A stretch of DNA of 64,000 nt from Paucihalobacter sp036825875 (GCF_036825875.1 NZ_DAISXK010000006.1:34550-98549), one strand, 5' to 3'. Shown: positions 9,018-18,699, numbered from the stretch's first letter. A program made the numbers and translations. Notes: generated from the letters alone by a model not told the origin.

Positions 9018-10142
9018 TTATTCAAAATAATTTTTAATTCTGTACCCACCATCTCTTAAAAACTGCTGCTTCTTCATCAATACCAAATCGCTAGACATCA
9101 TATCTTCAACCAAATCTTCTAAATTATATTGCGGAACCCAACCTAATTTTTCTTTGGCTTTTGTAGCATCGCCAATAAGTAATTCTACTTCGGTTGGTCG
9201 GTAATATTTGGGGTCTACGGCTACTACTTCTCTGCCTATCTCTAATGAATATTCAGGTTTGGAACAAGACTTTATATAGCCCTTTTCATCAACACCTTCG
9301 CCCTTAAATTCTAATTCAATGCCAACATGTGCAAAGCTCATTCTAACAAAATCTCTAACCGATGTGGTTGTACCCGTGGCAATTACCCAATCTTCAGCTT
9401 GGTCTGCTTGTAGAATCATCCACATCATTCGTACATAATCTTTGGCATGACCCCAATCTCGCTTGGCATCTAGATTTCCTAAATATATTTTTTCTTGTAA
9501 ACCGAGTGCTATTTTTGACGTTGCTCTTGTAATTTTTCTGGTTACAAAAGTCTCACCTCTAATAGGTGATTCGTGATTGAATAGAATACCATTACAAGCG
9601 TAAATACCGTAGGCTTCTCTATAATTTACCGTAATCCAATAAGCGTACATTTTGGCAACGGCATAAGGACTTCGCGGGTAAAAAGGCGTGGTTTCTGTTT
9701 GCGGAATTTCTTGTACCTTACCATATAACTCTGAAGTTGACGCTTGATAAATGCGCGTTTTTTTCTCCATACCAAGCAAGCGTATGGCTTCCAAAATACG
9801 CAGTGTCCCTAAAGCATCGCAATTGGCGGTGTACTCTGGCATTTCAAACGACACCTGGACATGGCTCATAGCTGCTAGATTATAAATCTCGTCCGGTTGT
9901 ACCTCCTTAATTATTCTTGTTAGGTTAGTGCTGTCTGTTAAATCGCCATAATGTAGAAAGAAGTTCTGATTTTCTACATGTGGGTCTTGATATAGGTGAT
10001 CAATTCTGTCTGTATTAAACATTGATGACCTTCTTTTTATACCGTGCACTAGATAGCCCTTTTTCAGTAAGAACTCACTTAAATAAGCGCCATCCTGACC
10101 CGTAACTCCCGTGACGAGCGCTGTTTTTTGTTGGATTTTCAT
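9018..10142 (-). CDS. gmd: GDP-mannose 4,6-dehydratase
   Basis: The 374-residue enzyme has the NADP-binding motif TGVTGQDGAYL at 11-21, STSELYG near 135-141 and the catalytic YAVAK at 160-164. It converts GDP-D-mannose to GDP-4-keto-6-deoxy-D-mannose, the first step towards GDP-L-fucose. It starts a gmd-fcl pair with its own promoter in the 86-bp gap after rfbD. Length and motifs are normal for the family. Confidence 0.95.
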   Translation of the reverse strand: MKIQQKTALVTGVTGQDGAYLSEFLLKKGYLVHGIKRRSSMFNTDRIDHLYQDPHVENQNFFLHYGDLTDSTNLTRIIKEVQPDEIYNLAAMSHVQVSFEMPEYTANCDALGTLRILEAIRLLGMEKKTRIYQASTSELYGKVQEIPQTETTPFYPRSPYAVAKMYAYWITVNYREAYGIYACNGILFNHESPIRGETFVTRKITRATSKIALGLQEKIYLGNLDAKRDWGHAKDYVRMMWMILQADQAEDWVIATGTTTSVRDFVRMSFAHVGIELEFKGEGVDEKGYIKSCSKPEYSLEIGREVVAVDPKYYRPTEVELLIGDATKAKEKLGWVPQYNLEDLVEDMMSSDLVLMKKQQFLRDGGYRIKNYFE

Positions 10143-10174
10143 TGTTTCAAATTTATAACTGAGCTAGTGATCTA

Positions 10175-10204
10175 CAAATGTATTGCTTTTGTTGTTTAAA
10201 CCAA
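10175..10204 (-). promoter_or_regulatory. Promoter of gmd-fcl
   Basis: On the minus strand TTG (10202-10204) is separated by exactly 19 bp from TACATTTG (10175-10182). This is a full Bacteroidota promoter placed about 30 bp upstream of the gmd start. Confidence 0.65.
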
Positions 10205-10228
10205 ACCATTTCGTATATTAAGACTGGA

Positions 10229-11086
10229 TTAGAATTTGGCACTAAGGTATTGTTTTATAGTTGTATCTACACTTTTTTCCCATTTTGATAGTTCAAAATT
10301 CAAGTGTTTTATTTTGTCATTATTTAAAACACTAAAGTTTGGCCTTGCAGCTTTTGTTTCATAAGATAAAACAGGATTCACTGCATTGCTTTTAAAAAAG
10401 TTAGCAATATAATACGCAAAACCATACCAAGAGGTTTGACCGACAGGTGAAAAATGATAGATTCCAAATTGTTGATTGTCCGTTTTGATTAGGAAATATA
10501 TAAATTTTGCTAATTCTTCACAGCTGGTTGGGGTACCTATTTGTGTGCTCACAACATTCATAGCTTCCTTATTTTCAATCTTTTTTATGACCGTTTTAAA
10601 AAAATTATGCCCATAAATTGAATATAACCATGATGCTCTTATGATAAAGTATGAATTTAAAATACTTGATACAAACTTTTCTCCTTCCAACTTTGACTCG
10701 CCGTAAGCATTAATGGGATTAGGTATATCTGTTTCTATATAAGGTGTAGAACTGTTGCCATCAAAAACATAATCTGTTGAAATATGAATTAGTATAACCC
10801 CTGTCGCATTGCATGCCAAGGCAAGATTTTGAACTGCTTTTGAGTTAATCTGAAACGCTTGTTCAGGGTTTGTTTCTGCCAATTCAACATTTGTGTAGGC
10901 GGCGCAATTTATACAATAATGTATTTGGTTTGAATTAAAAAATAAGTTAAGGTCTTCTTTTTTAGTAATATCTAATTCTGCTTTCGTTTTAAAAATAAAA
11001 TTAGTAGCATCCTTATTTGAAGAAAATAGTTGCTTTATGGTTAAGGCCAATTGTCCGTTACCGCCTGTTACTAAAACATTGATCAT
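10229..11086 (-). CDS. rfbD: dTDP-4-dehydrorhamnose reductase
   Basis: The 285-residue protein has GGNGQLA at 8-14, STDYVFDG at 103-110 and the catalytic pair in YGESK at 128-132, all typical of RmlD/RfbD. It performs the last, NAD(P)H-dependent step of dTDP-L-rhamnose synthesis. Its start overlaps the stop of rfbC by 4 bp. It is the last gene of the rfbB-A-C-D block. Confidence 0.93.
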   Translation of the reverse strand: MINVLVTGGNGQLALTIKQLFSSNKDATNFIFKTKAELDITKKEDLNLFFNSNQIHYCINCAAYTNVELAETNPEQAFQINSKAVQNLALACNATGVILIHISTDYVFDGNSSTPYIETDIPNPINAYGESKLEGEKFVSSILNSYFIIRASWLYSIYGHNFFKTVIKKIENKEAMNVVSTQIGTPTSCEELAKFIYFLIKTDNQQFGIYHFSPVGQTSWYGFAYYIANFFKSNAVNPVLSYETKAARPNFSVLNNDKIKHLNFELSKWEKSVDTTIKQYLSAKF

Positions 11087-11631
11087 TCCTTTAAATAATT
11101 TTCTAAAGTTGGTAGGGATTTATCTTTTTCCGAAATAATTAGGTCATTTGATGGAAAATTCCAGTCAATATTTAAATCTTGATCACTATAAATAATGCCT
11201 CTTTCAGCATTTTTATTGTAGTAATTATCGCACTTATAGCTAAATATAGTGTTGTCTTCCAAAACCAGAAACCCATGAGCAAAACCTTTTGGAACAAACA
11301 TTTGATGTTTATTTTCTTCTGATAAAATGACGGCTGCATACTTAAGATAAGTTTCTGAAGTTGCTCTTAAGTCAACACAAACATCTAAAACGCTACCTTT
11401 TATAACTCTGACTAACTTGGCTTGTTCATAATCTCCTACTTGAAAATGAAGACCTCTTAAAACCCCTTTAGATGACTGGGATTGGTTGTCTTGAACAAAA
11501 TCAATGCCCAATCCTGTATGTTTATAAAAATCGTGTTTATTATAACTTTCATAAAAATAGCCTCGGCTATCTTGAAAGACCAAGGGCTTTAATACAAAAC
11601 AATCTTTAAGACTTGTTTGTTCTATAATCAT
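11083..11631 (-). CDS. rfbC: dTDP-4-dehydrorhamnose 3,5-epimerase
   Basis: The 182-residue cupin-fold enzyme contains GVLRGLHFQ with the conserved His near 62, and FVPKGFAHGFLVLED near 112-126. It epimerises C3 and C5 of dTDP-4-keto-6-deoxy-glucose. It follows rfbA after 1 bp and overlaps rfbD by 4 bp, so the proteins are probably made in a coupled way. Confidence 0.94.
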   Translation of the reverse strand: MIIEQTSLKDCFVLKPLVFQDSRGYFYESYNKHDFYKHTGLGIDFVQDNQSQSSKGVLRGLHFQVGDYEQAKLVRVIKGSVLDVCVDLRATSETYLKYAAVILSEENKHQMFVPKGFAHGFLVLEDNTIFSYKCDNYYNKNAERGIIYSDQDLNIDWNFPSNDLIISEKDKSLPTLENYLKE

Positions 11632-11632
11632 A

Positions 11633-12490
11633 TTATTTTAAACTTAGTAGGTAAGTACCATAACCACTTTTTAACAGTGGTTGAGCTAAAGCAGTTAGTT
11701 GCGCTTTATTTATGAATCCCATTTTAAAAGCAGCCTCTTCGATAGAACCAATTTTTAATCCCTGTCGTTCTTCAATTACTTGTACAAAATTTGTGGCTTG
11801 CACTAAAGAATTAAAAGTACCAGTATCTAACCATGCAGTACCTCTATCTAATATACTTACGCTTAGTTTTCCTCTTTCTAAATAAAATTTATTAATGTCT
11901 GTAATCTCCAATTCACCTCTATGACTTGGCTTTATTTGTTTTGCAATATTTACTACTTCATTGTCATAAAAATAAATTCCAGGTACTGCGTAATTAGACT
12001 TAGGCTTTTGTGGCTTTTCTTCAATTGAAATAGCTTTACCTGCTTCGTTAAATTCAACGACACCGTAGCGTTCTGGATCTTGGACGTGATAGGCATAAAT
12101 AATCCCGCCATCTGGGTTATTGTTTGATTGTAGCAACGTAGATAGGCCAGATCCATAAAAAATATTATCTCCTAAAATAAGTGCAACCTTATCATTACCT
12201 ACAAAATCTTCACCTATTAAAAATGCTTCTGCAAGGCCATTGGGAAACTCTTGAGAGGCGTAATAAAAATCACATCCTAATTGTGCTCCGTCACCTAAAA
12301 GTTTTTGAAATAATGGCAAATCCTGTGGGGTTGAAATAATCAATATCTCTCTAATTCCTGCAGACATTAAAGTGGATATGGGATAATATATCATTGGCTT
12401 ATCATATACCGGCATAAGCTGTTTGCTCACTGCAATTGTGAGTGGATGTAGTCGTGTTCCAGATCCACCTGCCAAGACAATTCCTTTCAT
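11633..12490 (-). CDS. rfbA: Glucose-1-phosphate thymidylyltransferase
   Basis: The 285-residue nucleotidyltransferase has the signature GGSGTRLHPLT at 8-18 and KQLMPVYDKPMIYYP at 23-37. It forms dTDP-glucose from dTTP and glucose-1-phosphate, the entry step of the dTDP-rhamnose pathway. Its ATG overlaps the rfbB stop codon by 4 bp. Confidence 0.95.
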   Translation of the reverse strand: MKGIVLAGGSGTRLHPLTIAVSKQLMPVYDKPMIYYPISTLMSAGIREILIISTPQDLPLFQKLLGDGAQLGCDFYYASQEFPNGLAEAFLIGEDFVGNDKVALILGDNIFYGSGLSTLLQSNNNPDGGIIYAYHVQDPERYGVVEFNEAGKAISIEEKPQKPKSNYAVPGIYFYDNEVVNIAKQIKPSHRGELEITDINKFYLERGKLSVSILDRGTAWLDTGTFNSLVQATNFVQVIEERQGLKIGSIEEAAFKMGFINKAQLTALAQPLLKSGYGTYLLSLK

Positions 12491-13509
12491 ATCTTATTGT
12501 ATTTATTTAGATACCAAGATACCGTTTTTTTTATTCCAGACTCAAAATTTTCATTGGCCTTCCACTCTAAATTATTTTCAATTTTTGAAGCATCTATCGC
12601 GTATCTAAAATCGTGGCCCGGTCTGTCAGTAACAAATTTAATAAGTTCTTTATAGGGCTTTCCCTGTGGGATTATCTCATCCAAAACATCGCAGATCTTA
12701 TGAGCTATATAAAGATTATTTCTTTCATTTTTGCCGCCAATATTATAGGTTTCGCCGGATTGGCCATTTAAAAAAGCCAACTCAATGCCCTTACAATGGT
12801 CTGAAACATACAACCAATCTCGAATATTTTTACCATCGCCATAAATTGGAATAGGCTCATTATTGATAGCCTTTCTTATAATGGTTGGAATAAGCTTTTC
12901 ATCGTGTTGCCTGGGGCCATAGTTGTTGGAGCAATTAGTAGTTACAACATTCATCCCATAAGTGTGAAAATAACTTCTCACCACAAAATCTGATGAAGCT
13001 TTTGATGCACTATACGGACTATTGGGAGCGTAAGGGGTTTGTTCTGTGAATAATCCAGTTTCACCTAAGGTGCCATAAACCTCATCGGTACTGATGTGTA
13101 AAAATCTATTATTCTCGCAACCAATTTTAGGTTGATGCGGTGCCGACATCCAATAGTTTCTTGCCACATCTATCAAAGTAAAAGTCCCAAACACATTGGT
13201 TTGAATAAATGCATTTGGGTTATTAATAGAATTATCTACATGCGATTCGGCTGCAAAATGGATTACGCCATCAAATTTATACCTATTAAATAGCTCTTCA
13301 ATCAAGTATCGATCGCAAATATCACCTTTAACGAATTTGTAATTTGGTAAATCCTCAATATCTTCTAAATTAGAAAGCTCACCGGCGTAGGTGAGCTTGT
13401 CTAAATTTATAAGTTCAATACTTGGATGCTTTTTAAGGAATTCAATAATAAAATTTGACCCTATAAATCCTGCACCACCGGTTATTAAAATGCATTTATG
13501 CTTTTTCAT
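12487..13509 (-). CDS. rfbB: dTDP-glucose 4,6-dehydratase
   Basis: The 340-residue protein is an extended short-chain dehydrogenase with TGGAGFIGSNF at 10-20, STDEVYG at 140-146 and the catalytic YSASK at 166-170. It makes dTDP-4-keto-6-deoxy-D-glucose, which RfbC and RfbD turn into dTDP-L-rhamnose. It overlaps the upstream chain-length gene by 14 bp and rfbA by 4 bp. Confidence 0.95.
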   Translation of the reverse strand: MKKHKCILITGGAGFIGSNFIIEFLKKHPSIELINLDKLTYAGELSNLEDIEDLPNYKFVKGDICDRYLIEELFNRYKFDGVIHFAAESHVDNSINNPNAFIQTNVFGTFTLIDVARNYWMSAPHQPKIGCENNRFLHISTDEVYGTLGETGLFTEQTPYAPNSPYSASKASSDFVVRSYFHTYGMNVVTTNCSNNYGPRQHDEKLIPTIIRKAINNEPIPIYGDGKNIRDWLYVSDHCKGIELAFLNGQSGETYNIGGKNERNNLYIAHKICDVLDEIIPQGKPYKELIKFVTDRPGHDFRYAIDASKIENNLEWKANENFESGIKKTVSWYLNKYNKI

Positions 13510-14590
13510 CGTATCTTATAACATATTGGTAAAGGCGAATGATTAGGTAAATTAAACCGAGTCCTATAAATCCAAGCACGGGTAAGATTATTACATATTT
13601 CATCCAAATAGTCCGATATAGTGACCCTACATCTTGAAAACTAGCTAAGGTGTCAAAATAAACATCCTCTTCAACTTTTTGAGATTCTATATTACTTAGT
13701 AATTTTTGAAGCTGAATTTCCTTTTCTAGCAATTCATATTCTTTAGTTACAGTTCTTTCAGAGACAACCGACATTCCGTCCTTAAAAGAGACCATTCCTT
13801 TATCAGATTTAGACTCTTCCTCCATTACCCTCATATAAACCTTTTTCAAAGAATCTACTTGTTTAATAGAATTTTGAATCTGTTTCTTTTCTATAGATAG
13901 TAACGAATCTCTTTTTTGCATTTTTTTAATTGAATAGGTATTGGTAAACGTACTGTTTAATCCCTCTTCAAGTCTTCTAAAAATATCTTTTTTATATGAC
14001 CGAACTTCAATTTGAAAAAAATCTCCATTGTATATACTTCTATTTTTTATAAAATCATCGAAATTTACATCTAATTCTTCCGTCCTAACACTGTCAATCG
14101 ACTTCACATACATGTCATATTCTCTGATTCTGTCATTTTCTGTCTCAGGGCCAGGTGTAATTTCGAAACTTAAAATATCTTTAGCTTCATCTATATCTAT
14201 ATCAAATATATTCTCTAACTGTTTGTAGTCCTTTTCACCAATTAAGGCGTTGTAGTAATTTATGTTTTGGACTAATTGAAATTTTGAGTCAAAATAAGGC
14301 TTAACAAGCATTTGCGATCTGTAAATGTCCTTTTGTGATTTTTCTAAAAAAAACCCCAAAACGGCCAAAGATATCATGGTAAAGGCAATGATTTTAATAT
14401 TCTTAAATATAACTTTTAATACATGAATAATGATGTCATACAAAGCTTTAATAATCGTGCTAAAAAACCTCCCTATTCTATCAAATCCATTTCCTATTAA
14501 ATTGAAAATTACGATTAAATCTATTTCTTCGTTATTTGAGGAACGAATAGGTTTACTATTGTTTGATTCCGCAGGTAATTTATCACTCAT
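13496..14590 (-). CDS. Wzz-like polysaccharide chain-length determinant
   Basis: The 364-residue protein has a cytoplasmic N-terminus, a membrane helix at about 64-83, a long periplasmic region rich in charged helices (about 90-325) and a second membrane helix at about 328-350. That topology is typical of Wzz/PCP proteins that set glycan chain length. I see no kinase domain, so it is not a full Wzc. It lies between the DUF6909 gene (7 bp gap) and rfbB (14 bp overlap). The sequence is divergent, so the call depends on topology and context. Confidence 0.75.
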   Translation of the reverse strand: MSDKLPAESNNSKPIRSSNNEEIDLIVIFNLIGNGFDRIGRFFSTIIKALYDIIIHVLKVIFKNIKIIAFTMISLAVLGFFLEKSQKDIYRSQMLVKPYFDSKFQLVQNINYYNALIGEKDYKQLENIFDIDIDEAKDILSFEITPGPETENDRIREYDMYVKSIDSVRTEELDVNFDDFIKNRSIYNGDFFQIEVRSYKKDIFRRLEEGLNSTFTNTYSIKKMQKRDSLLSIEKKQIQNSIKQVDSLKKVYMRVMEEESKSDKGMVSFKDGMSVVSERTVTKEYELLEKEIQLQKLLSNIESQKVEEDVYFDTLASFQDVGSLYRTIWMKYVIILPVLGFIGLGLIYLIIRLYQYVIRYDEKA

Positions 14591-14597
14591 AATTATG

Positions 14598-16286
14598 TTA
14601 GTTAAGAATTTGTTCTATAATTTTTCGGGTTATTACATAGGTTGGTTTTACACCAGTGGTGCCCAAGCCGCCAGAGGCTAAGGTGCTTCCTGTTTCTAGA
14701 GGGTTATCACTGGCATAATAGGCATAGCGCACTTTTACATTTTCATTGATACTGCCTCTAATTTTTGAAGCTGACTGTATGGCCTTTTGGTAATGAACAC
14801 CTTCCATTTCTAGGCCTATCACGTTCCAGGTAGAATCTTTAAAAAATTTAAGGATATCCTTGTTTTGTAAAGAGGTGCCTAAAACGGTTACCATGGTGCC
14901 TTCATAAATATCTACGTCACAAGCTTCAAGATCATTTTTAGACAATTCGTTTTTGAACGGATAATTATCTGCCGTTCCTTCAAATATATGCGCCGAAGGA
15001 ATCATTACATCTCCTTTTTTACCATCTAAAATCCCAGCTTTTCCCATAATTGAAATAGATTCAATATTAAGATATACTTTTTCTCCATTGGCTTTTACAG
15101 GCTTTAACAACTCATCAATAGTTTCATAAGCTTGCTCACCAAAAGCATAGTCCATAACAACAATAACCGGTTGTTGTTCGCTTATTAATTTTGGGTCAAC
15201 CTTTATGTCCAATTTACTTGCGTCAATTTTTGTAATATCAAATATTTGAACGTCTATATTGGTCCCAGAGGCATCGGGGATAAACGTCATTCCTTTCTGC
15301 AACGCTTCTTTCTTTACTTTATTGCGCAAAGCTTCATTTTCTTCATTACTCAAAGTTTCGTACAGTTGAAAATTGTGTTGTTTTGGCAAGGTTGATTTAA
15401 GAGCATTTGGCGCAAATAAGGTATTCATTACACTGTGCATATTGGCGCTAATTATATGAATAGGGCGCTTTAACATATCCTGCTTTTTTAAAATACTTTT
15501 GATGTTATCAGCCCAAATTTCACCGTGAATATGATGACCTAGTCTTTCTCGTAAAACTGGACTGAAGGTGACCGTTCGTTTTTGATCATAAACCAATTCG
15601 TCAATCGCCAATTTACCAAGCCAGTATATAATTTCTAAAAATCTCTCGGGCTTTGTTTTAGTAGCGAACTGTGTGTGACTTTGCTTTAATTCGCTAAAGG
15701 TCCTGCCTAAAATATTACCAGTATGCGTAAGTGCTATTTCGCGCTCTTGTAAGCTTAACTTTTTACCAGATTTTACCGCTTCTTCTAACTTGATCCAATC
15801 TCGAGTGGTTGAACCATCGTCTGAAATCACAACTTTTTTTGCTATTTTATGCGACTCAATGAATAGAAATGTGAGATGCGTAAGTATGTCGTAAATCTCC
15901 GATCTGCCTCTAGTGATTTCAATGTTCATTTGTTCGCTATCAATTCTATAGCAATTTCGCCTTCTCTTTGGTGGAATTATGGCTTTAAAATGAGAATTGG
16001 AATAACCTTCATCACTCGTGAGGTTTATAAATCTGCACTCTTCAATACCTTCGGGAAGCCTGTCTACAACATATAGCAACCCGTCAAGTTCTGTTTTTTC
16101 TTCAGCAATAGTACCGTAAATTTCTGGCCTGAGTAACAAGAGTGATTCTCTTAAAGCATCACCCGAAACACCCATAGGTTTGTAAAAACCGCGATTGAAC
16201 AAATGTCGCATCGTTATGTACATGCGTTCTATGGCATTTGTACTTTCCTGTGCTCTAGTCCTTCCGGAAGTTCGTTGCTTAGTCAT
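14598..16286 (-). CDS. DUF6909 family protein with nucleoside-phosphorylase-like C-terminus
   Basis: This 562-residue soluble protein resembles a Bacteroidota family annotated as DUF6909, whose function I do not know. The C-terminal third has features of the purine nucleoside phosphorylase/MTA-SAH nucleosidase fold: GKAG followed by GDVMIP, then GLEMEG at about 491-496 (compare the EMEG/DMEG ribose-binding motif), then ASD with Asp near 527, where that fold keeps its catalytic acid. The N-terminal part is helical and unassigned. It has a promoter-like element just upstream and ends 7 bp before the chain-length gene, so it is probably the first gene of the rfb unit. Whether it is an active nucleosidase is inference. 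Confidence 0.65.
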   Translation of the reverse strand: MTKQRTSGRTRAQESTNAIERMYITMRHLFNRGFYKPMGVSGDALRESLLLLRPEIYGTIAEEKTELDGLLYVVDRLPEGIEECRFINLTSDEGYSNSHFKAIIPPKRRRNCYRIDSEQMNIEITRGRSEIYDILTHLTFLFIESHKIAKKVVISDDGSTTRDWIKLEEAVKSGKKLSLQEREIALTHTGNILGRTFSELKQSHTQFATKTKPERFLEIIYWLGKLAIDELVYDQKRTVTFSPVLRERLGHHIHGEIWADNIKSILKKQDMLKRPIHIISANMHSVMNTLFAPNALKSTLPKQHNFQLYETLSNEENEALRNKVKKEALQKGMTFIPDASGTNIDVQIFDITKIDASKLDIKVDPKLISEQQPVIVVMDYAFGEQAYETIDELLKPVKANGEKVYLNIESISIMGKAGILDGKKGDVMIPSAHIFEGTADNYPFKNELSKNDLEACDVDIYEGTMVTVLGTSLQNKDILKFFKDSTWNVIGLEMEGVHYQKAIQSASKIRGSINENVKVRYAYYASDNPLETGSTLASGGLGTTGVKPTYVITRKIIEQILN

Positions 16287-16303
16287 TTCTAATATTTAGC
16301 GTG

Positions 16304-16311
16304 CAAATATA
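16304..16311 (-). promoter_or_regulatory. -7 element upstream of the DUF6909 gene
   Basis: Minus-strand TATATTTG lies 18 bp before the start codon. No TTG sits at the expected -33 position, so this is a single-element match. Confidence 0.45.
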
Positions 16312-16314
16312 CAT

Positions 16315-17817
16315 TTATTTGGTTAATTGTAAACGGTATAAAGCATCAGCAATATTGCGATCGTTAGACAACCTTGGGAGTTTGTTTTGTCCACCCAATT
16401 TTCCAACAGACTTCATAAAATCTTGAAATCCGTTACGCTTAATGGTTGTTAATTTTAACTTGGTCAACACCTTACCCACAATTAAATCTTTATAATAACT
16501 GTTTTGCTGTTGAAGCGATTTGTCTAAATCAACTATAAATGCTTCTTCATTGCTTGGTGCCTTTTCAAATTCAACAAACCATTCATGATATGGCAATCCC
16601 GCATCTGGATTTATTTGTGGCGCTACTGTAAACTCGGAAATTTGAACATTATGGCGCTCTGAAGCTTCTTGAATAGCCTGTTCTACCTCTTTGCCTATCA
16701 CATGTTCGCCGAATGCGGAAATAAAATGCTTGATTCTACCGGTTACGATTATACGATAAGGCTTTAAACTAGTAAATTGAATAGTATCGCCTACGTTATA
16801 AGCCCACAAACCTGCGTTGCTGGAAATAATCATTACATAATTTACGTTCGATTCCACCTCCTTAATGGTGAGACGTTTTGGAGCTTCTGAATAAAATTCG
16901 TCAGCCTGAATAAACTCGTAAAAAATTCCTGAATTTAGTAGCAATAACATTCCTTTTTCAGACTGTTTGTCTTGGTAAGCGAAAAAGCCTTCGCTCGCAG
17001 GAAACAATTCTAAACTATCAACATTGCGGCCAATTAATTTTTGGAACTTAGCTTTATAGGGTTCAAAGTTTACACCACCAAAAATAAATAGTTCAAAATT
17101 CTTGAAAATATCACCTACAGGTTTTTGTTCGCGCTCAATTAACTTTTCAAAATACATTTGAATCCATGAAGGAATACCAGAAATAACCGTCATGTTTTGA
17201 TTAATCGTCTCGTCTACTATTGCCGAAACTTTGGTTTCCCAATCTTCAATGCAATTTGTTTTCCATGATGGTAGTCTGTTTTTTTGAAGATATTTTGGCA
17301 CATAATGTGCGACAATACCTGATAATCTTCCTAATTGAATACCGTTTTTAGTTTCTAAAATAGGACTGCCCTGCAGGAAAATCATCTTACCATTAATAAA
17401 TTTTGTGTTGCCCGTTTCATTAACATAATGAAGTATGGCATCGCGGGCCGCATTAATATGAAACGGCAAGCTATCTTTGGTTATAGGAATGTATTTAGCA
17501 CCAGAAGTAGTGCCCGATGTTTTAGCAAAATATTTAGGTCTACCTTTCCATAAAATGTCTTTTGATCCCGCAACCGCCTGATCAATATAGGGCTTTAAAT
17601 CTTCGTAATCCCTAACAGTAACGCGATTCACAAAATCTTCAAAACTATAAATGTCCTCAAAATGATGATCGCGTCCAAATTTGGTATTGGCAGCCGATTT
17701 GATCAGGGATTTAAAAACCTTCTCTTGCGTTTTAATGGGATTATTAGACCATTTCTGAGTTTTTCTAACTATGTATCTAGCAAAAGGTTTTGCTAATAAA
17801 GACTTGAGTTTACTCAT
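16315..17817 (-). CDS. GH3 auxin-responsive promoter family protein (acyl-adenylate ligase fold)
   Basis: The 500-residue protein matches the GH3 family of the ANL adenylating superfamily. The phosphate-binding loop TSGTTSGAKYIP is at about 100-111, and a later GRIKHFISAFGEH segment corresponds to the hinge region. Plant members join amino acids to jasmonate or auxin; bacterial members in Bacteroidota are common but their substrate is unknown. The start codon follows the M23 stop codon directly, so the two are co-transcribed, hinting at an envelope-related role. Length is normal. Confidence 0.85.
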   Translation of the reverse strand: MSKLKSLLAKPFARYIVRKTQKWSNNPIKTQEKVFKSLIKSAANTKFGRDHHFEDIYSFEDFVNRVTVRDYEDLKPYIDQAVAGSKDILWKGRPKYFAKTSGTTSGAKYIPITKDSLPFHINAARDAILHYVNETGNTKFINGKMIFLQGSPILETKNGIQLGRLSGIVAHYVPKYLQKNRLPSWKTNCIEDWETKVSAIVDETINQNMTVISGIPSWIQMYFEKLIEREQKPVGDIFKNFELFIFGGVNFEPYKAKFQKLIGRNVDSLELFPASEGFFAYQDKQSEKGMLLLLNSGIFYEFIQADEFYSEAPKRLTIKEVESNVNYVMIISSNAGLWAYNVGDTIQFTSLKPYRIIVTGRIKHFISAFGEHVIGKEVEQAIQEASERHNVQISEFTVAPQINPDAGLPYHEWFVEFEKAPSNEEAFIVDLDKSLQQQNSYYKDLIVGKVLTKLKLTTIKRNGFQDFMKSVGKLGGQNKLPRLSNDRNIADALYRLQLTK

Positions 17818-18684
17818 TTATTCGAAATCGATGAAATTAGTTGGATTTACTGGATACCCTTTGCTCCAAAGCTCAAAATGTAAATGGGGTCCAGTGCTGT
17901 ATTCGCCCGTGCTTCCTGCAAGGGCAATTACTTCCCCGGCTTTCACTAGGTCGCCTTGGGTTTTACTTATAGAAGCATTGTGTTTGTAAACAGATAGTAA
18001 TTCTTGTCTGTGCTCTATAATTATAACATACCCCGTTTCGGCGGTCCATTCTGCAAAAATTACCGTACCGTCGGCAGTTGCCTTCACTGGTGTGTCTTTA
18101 GGGACCACAATGTCTACTGCATAATGTTTGTCTTCAATGCTGTAAGGAGAAGATATTTTTCCGTTTGCTGGCGGAAACAACACAAAGTTTGAAGCGATGG
18201 CTTCGGTTTCAAAAATATTGAATTTATCTTCCTTACTCACTTTTTCTCTAAGCAAAGAATCTTCTCGACTTCTTAGCACCATCTCTGTTAATTCGTCTTT
18301 TCTAACGGCATCCATAATAGAATCTTTGTTGAAATTTACGGCTGCGACATCACCGGTTAACACTTTTTTAATAGAGGCGTAATATTGTTCATTCAAAGAA
18401 ATAACGCGATGTAAAGAGTCTGTTTTATAATTGAGTTCTAGGGCTTGTCTTTTAAGTGCGGTTGAAGAATATCCTGGAATAAATTCCCTTAAAGTGGTAA
18501 AGGCAATAAGCAAAGTAGTTAAAACGACCAATATAATGGCTGAAAGCGAGACCAAAACAAATACATTGAGTCGCGTGAGTTTGATGGCGAAGCGCTCTTC
18601 AAAAGTGTCTTCGTTAAGTATTACCAAACGGTACTTTGAGAATAGTTTTTTAATAAATCGCTTTTTCTCCTTTACTTTCGCCAT
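17818..18684 (-). CDS. M23 family metallopeptidase
   Basis: The 288-residue protein has a basic cytoplasmic N-terminus, one membrane helix at about 40-62, a coiled-coil-like stretch, and a C-terminal LytM domain with HYAVD and GPHLHFE, the zinc-binding motifs. Such proteins cut or regulate peptidoglycan in the periplasm. The gene is divergent from tatA and its stop abuts the GH3 start. A -7 element lies 8 bp upstream of the start. Confidence 0.92.
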   Translation of the reverse strand: MAKVKEKKRFIKKLFSKYRLVILNEDTFEERFAIKLTRLNVFVLVSLSAIILVVLTTLLIAFTTLREFIPGYSSTALKRQALELNYKTDSLHRVISLNEQYYASIKKVLTGDVAAVNFNKDSIMDAVRKDELTEMVLRSREDSLLREKVSKEDKFNIFETEAIASNFVLFPPANGKISSPYSIEDKHYAVDIVVPKDTPVKATADGTVIFAEWTAETGYVIIIEHRQELLSVYKHNASISKTQGDLVKAGEVIALAGSTGEYSTGPHLHFELWSKGYPVNPTNFIDFE

Positions 18685-18691
18685 AGTTGTA

Positions 18692-18699
18692 CAAAATTA
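18692..18699 (-). promoter_or_regulatory. -7 element of the M23 - GH3 operon
   Basis: Minus-strand TAATTTTG lies 7 bp before the ATG, implying a very short leader. No clear -33 TTG is present. Confidence 0.45.

Noticed and set aside
16315..17817. GH3-family protein as a recent gene transfer from plants
   Set aside because: GH3-like proteins are widespread in Bacteroidota, and the gene sits in a normal operon with base use like its neighbours.
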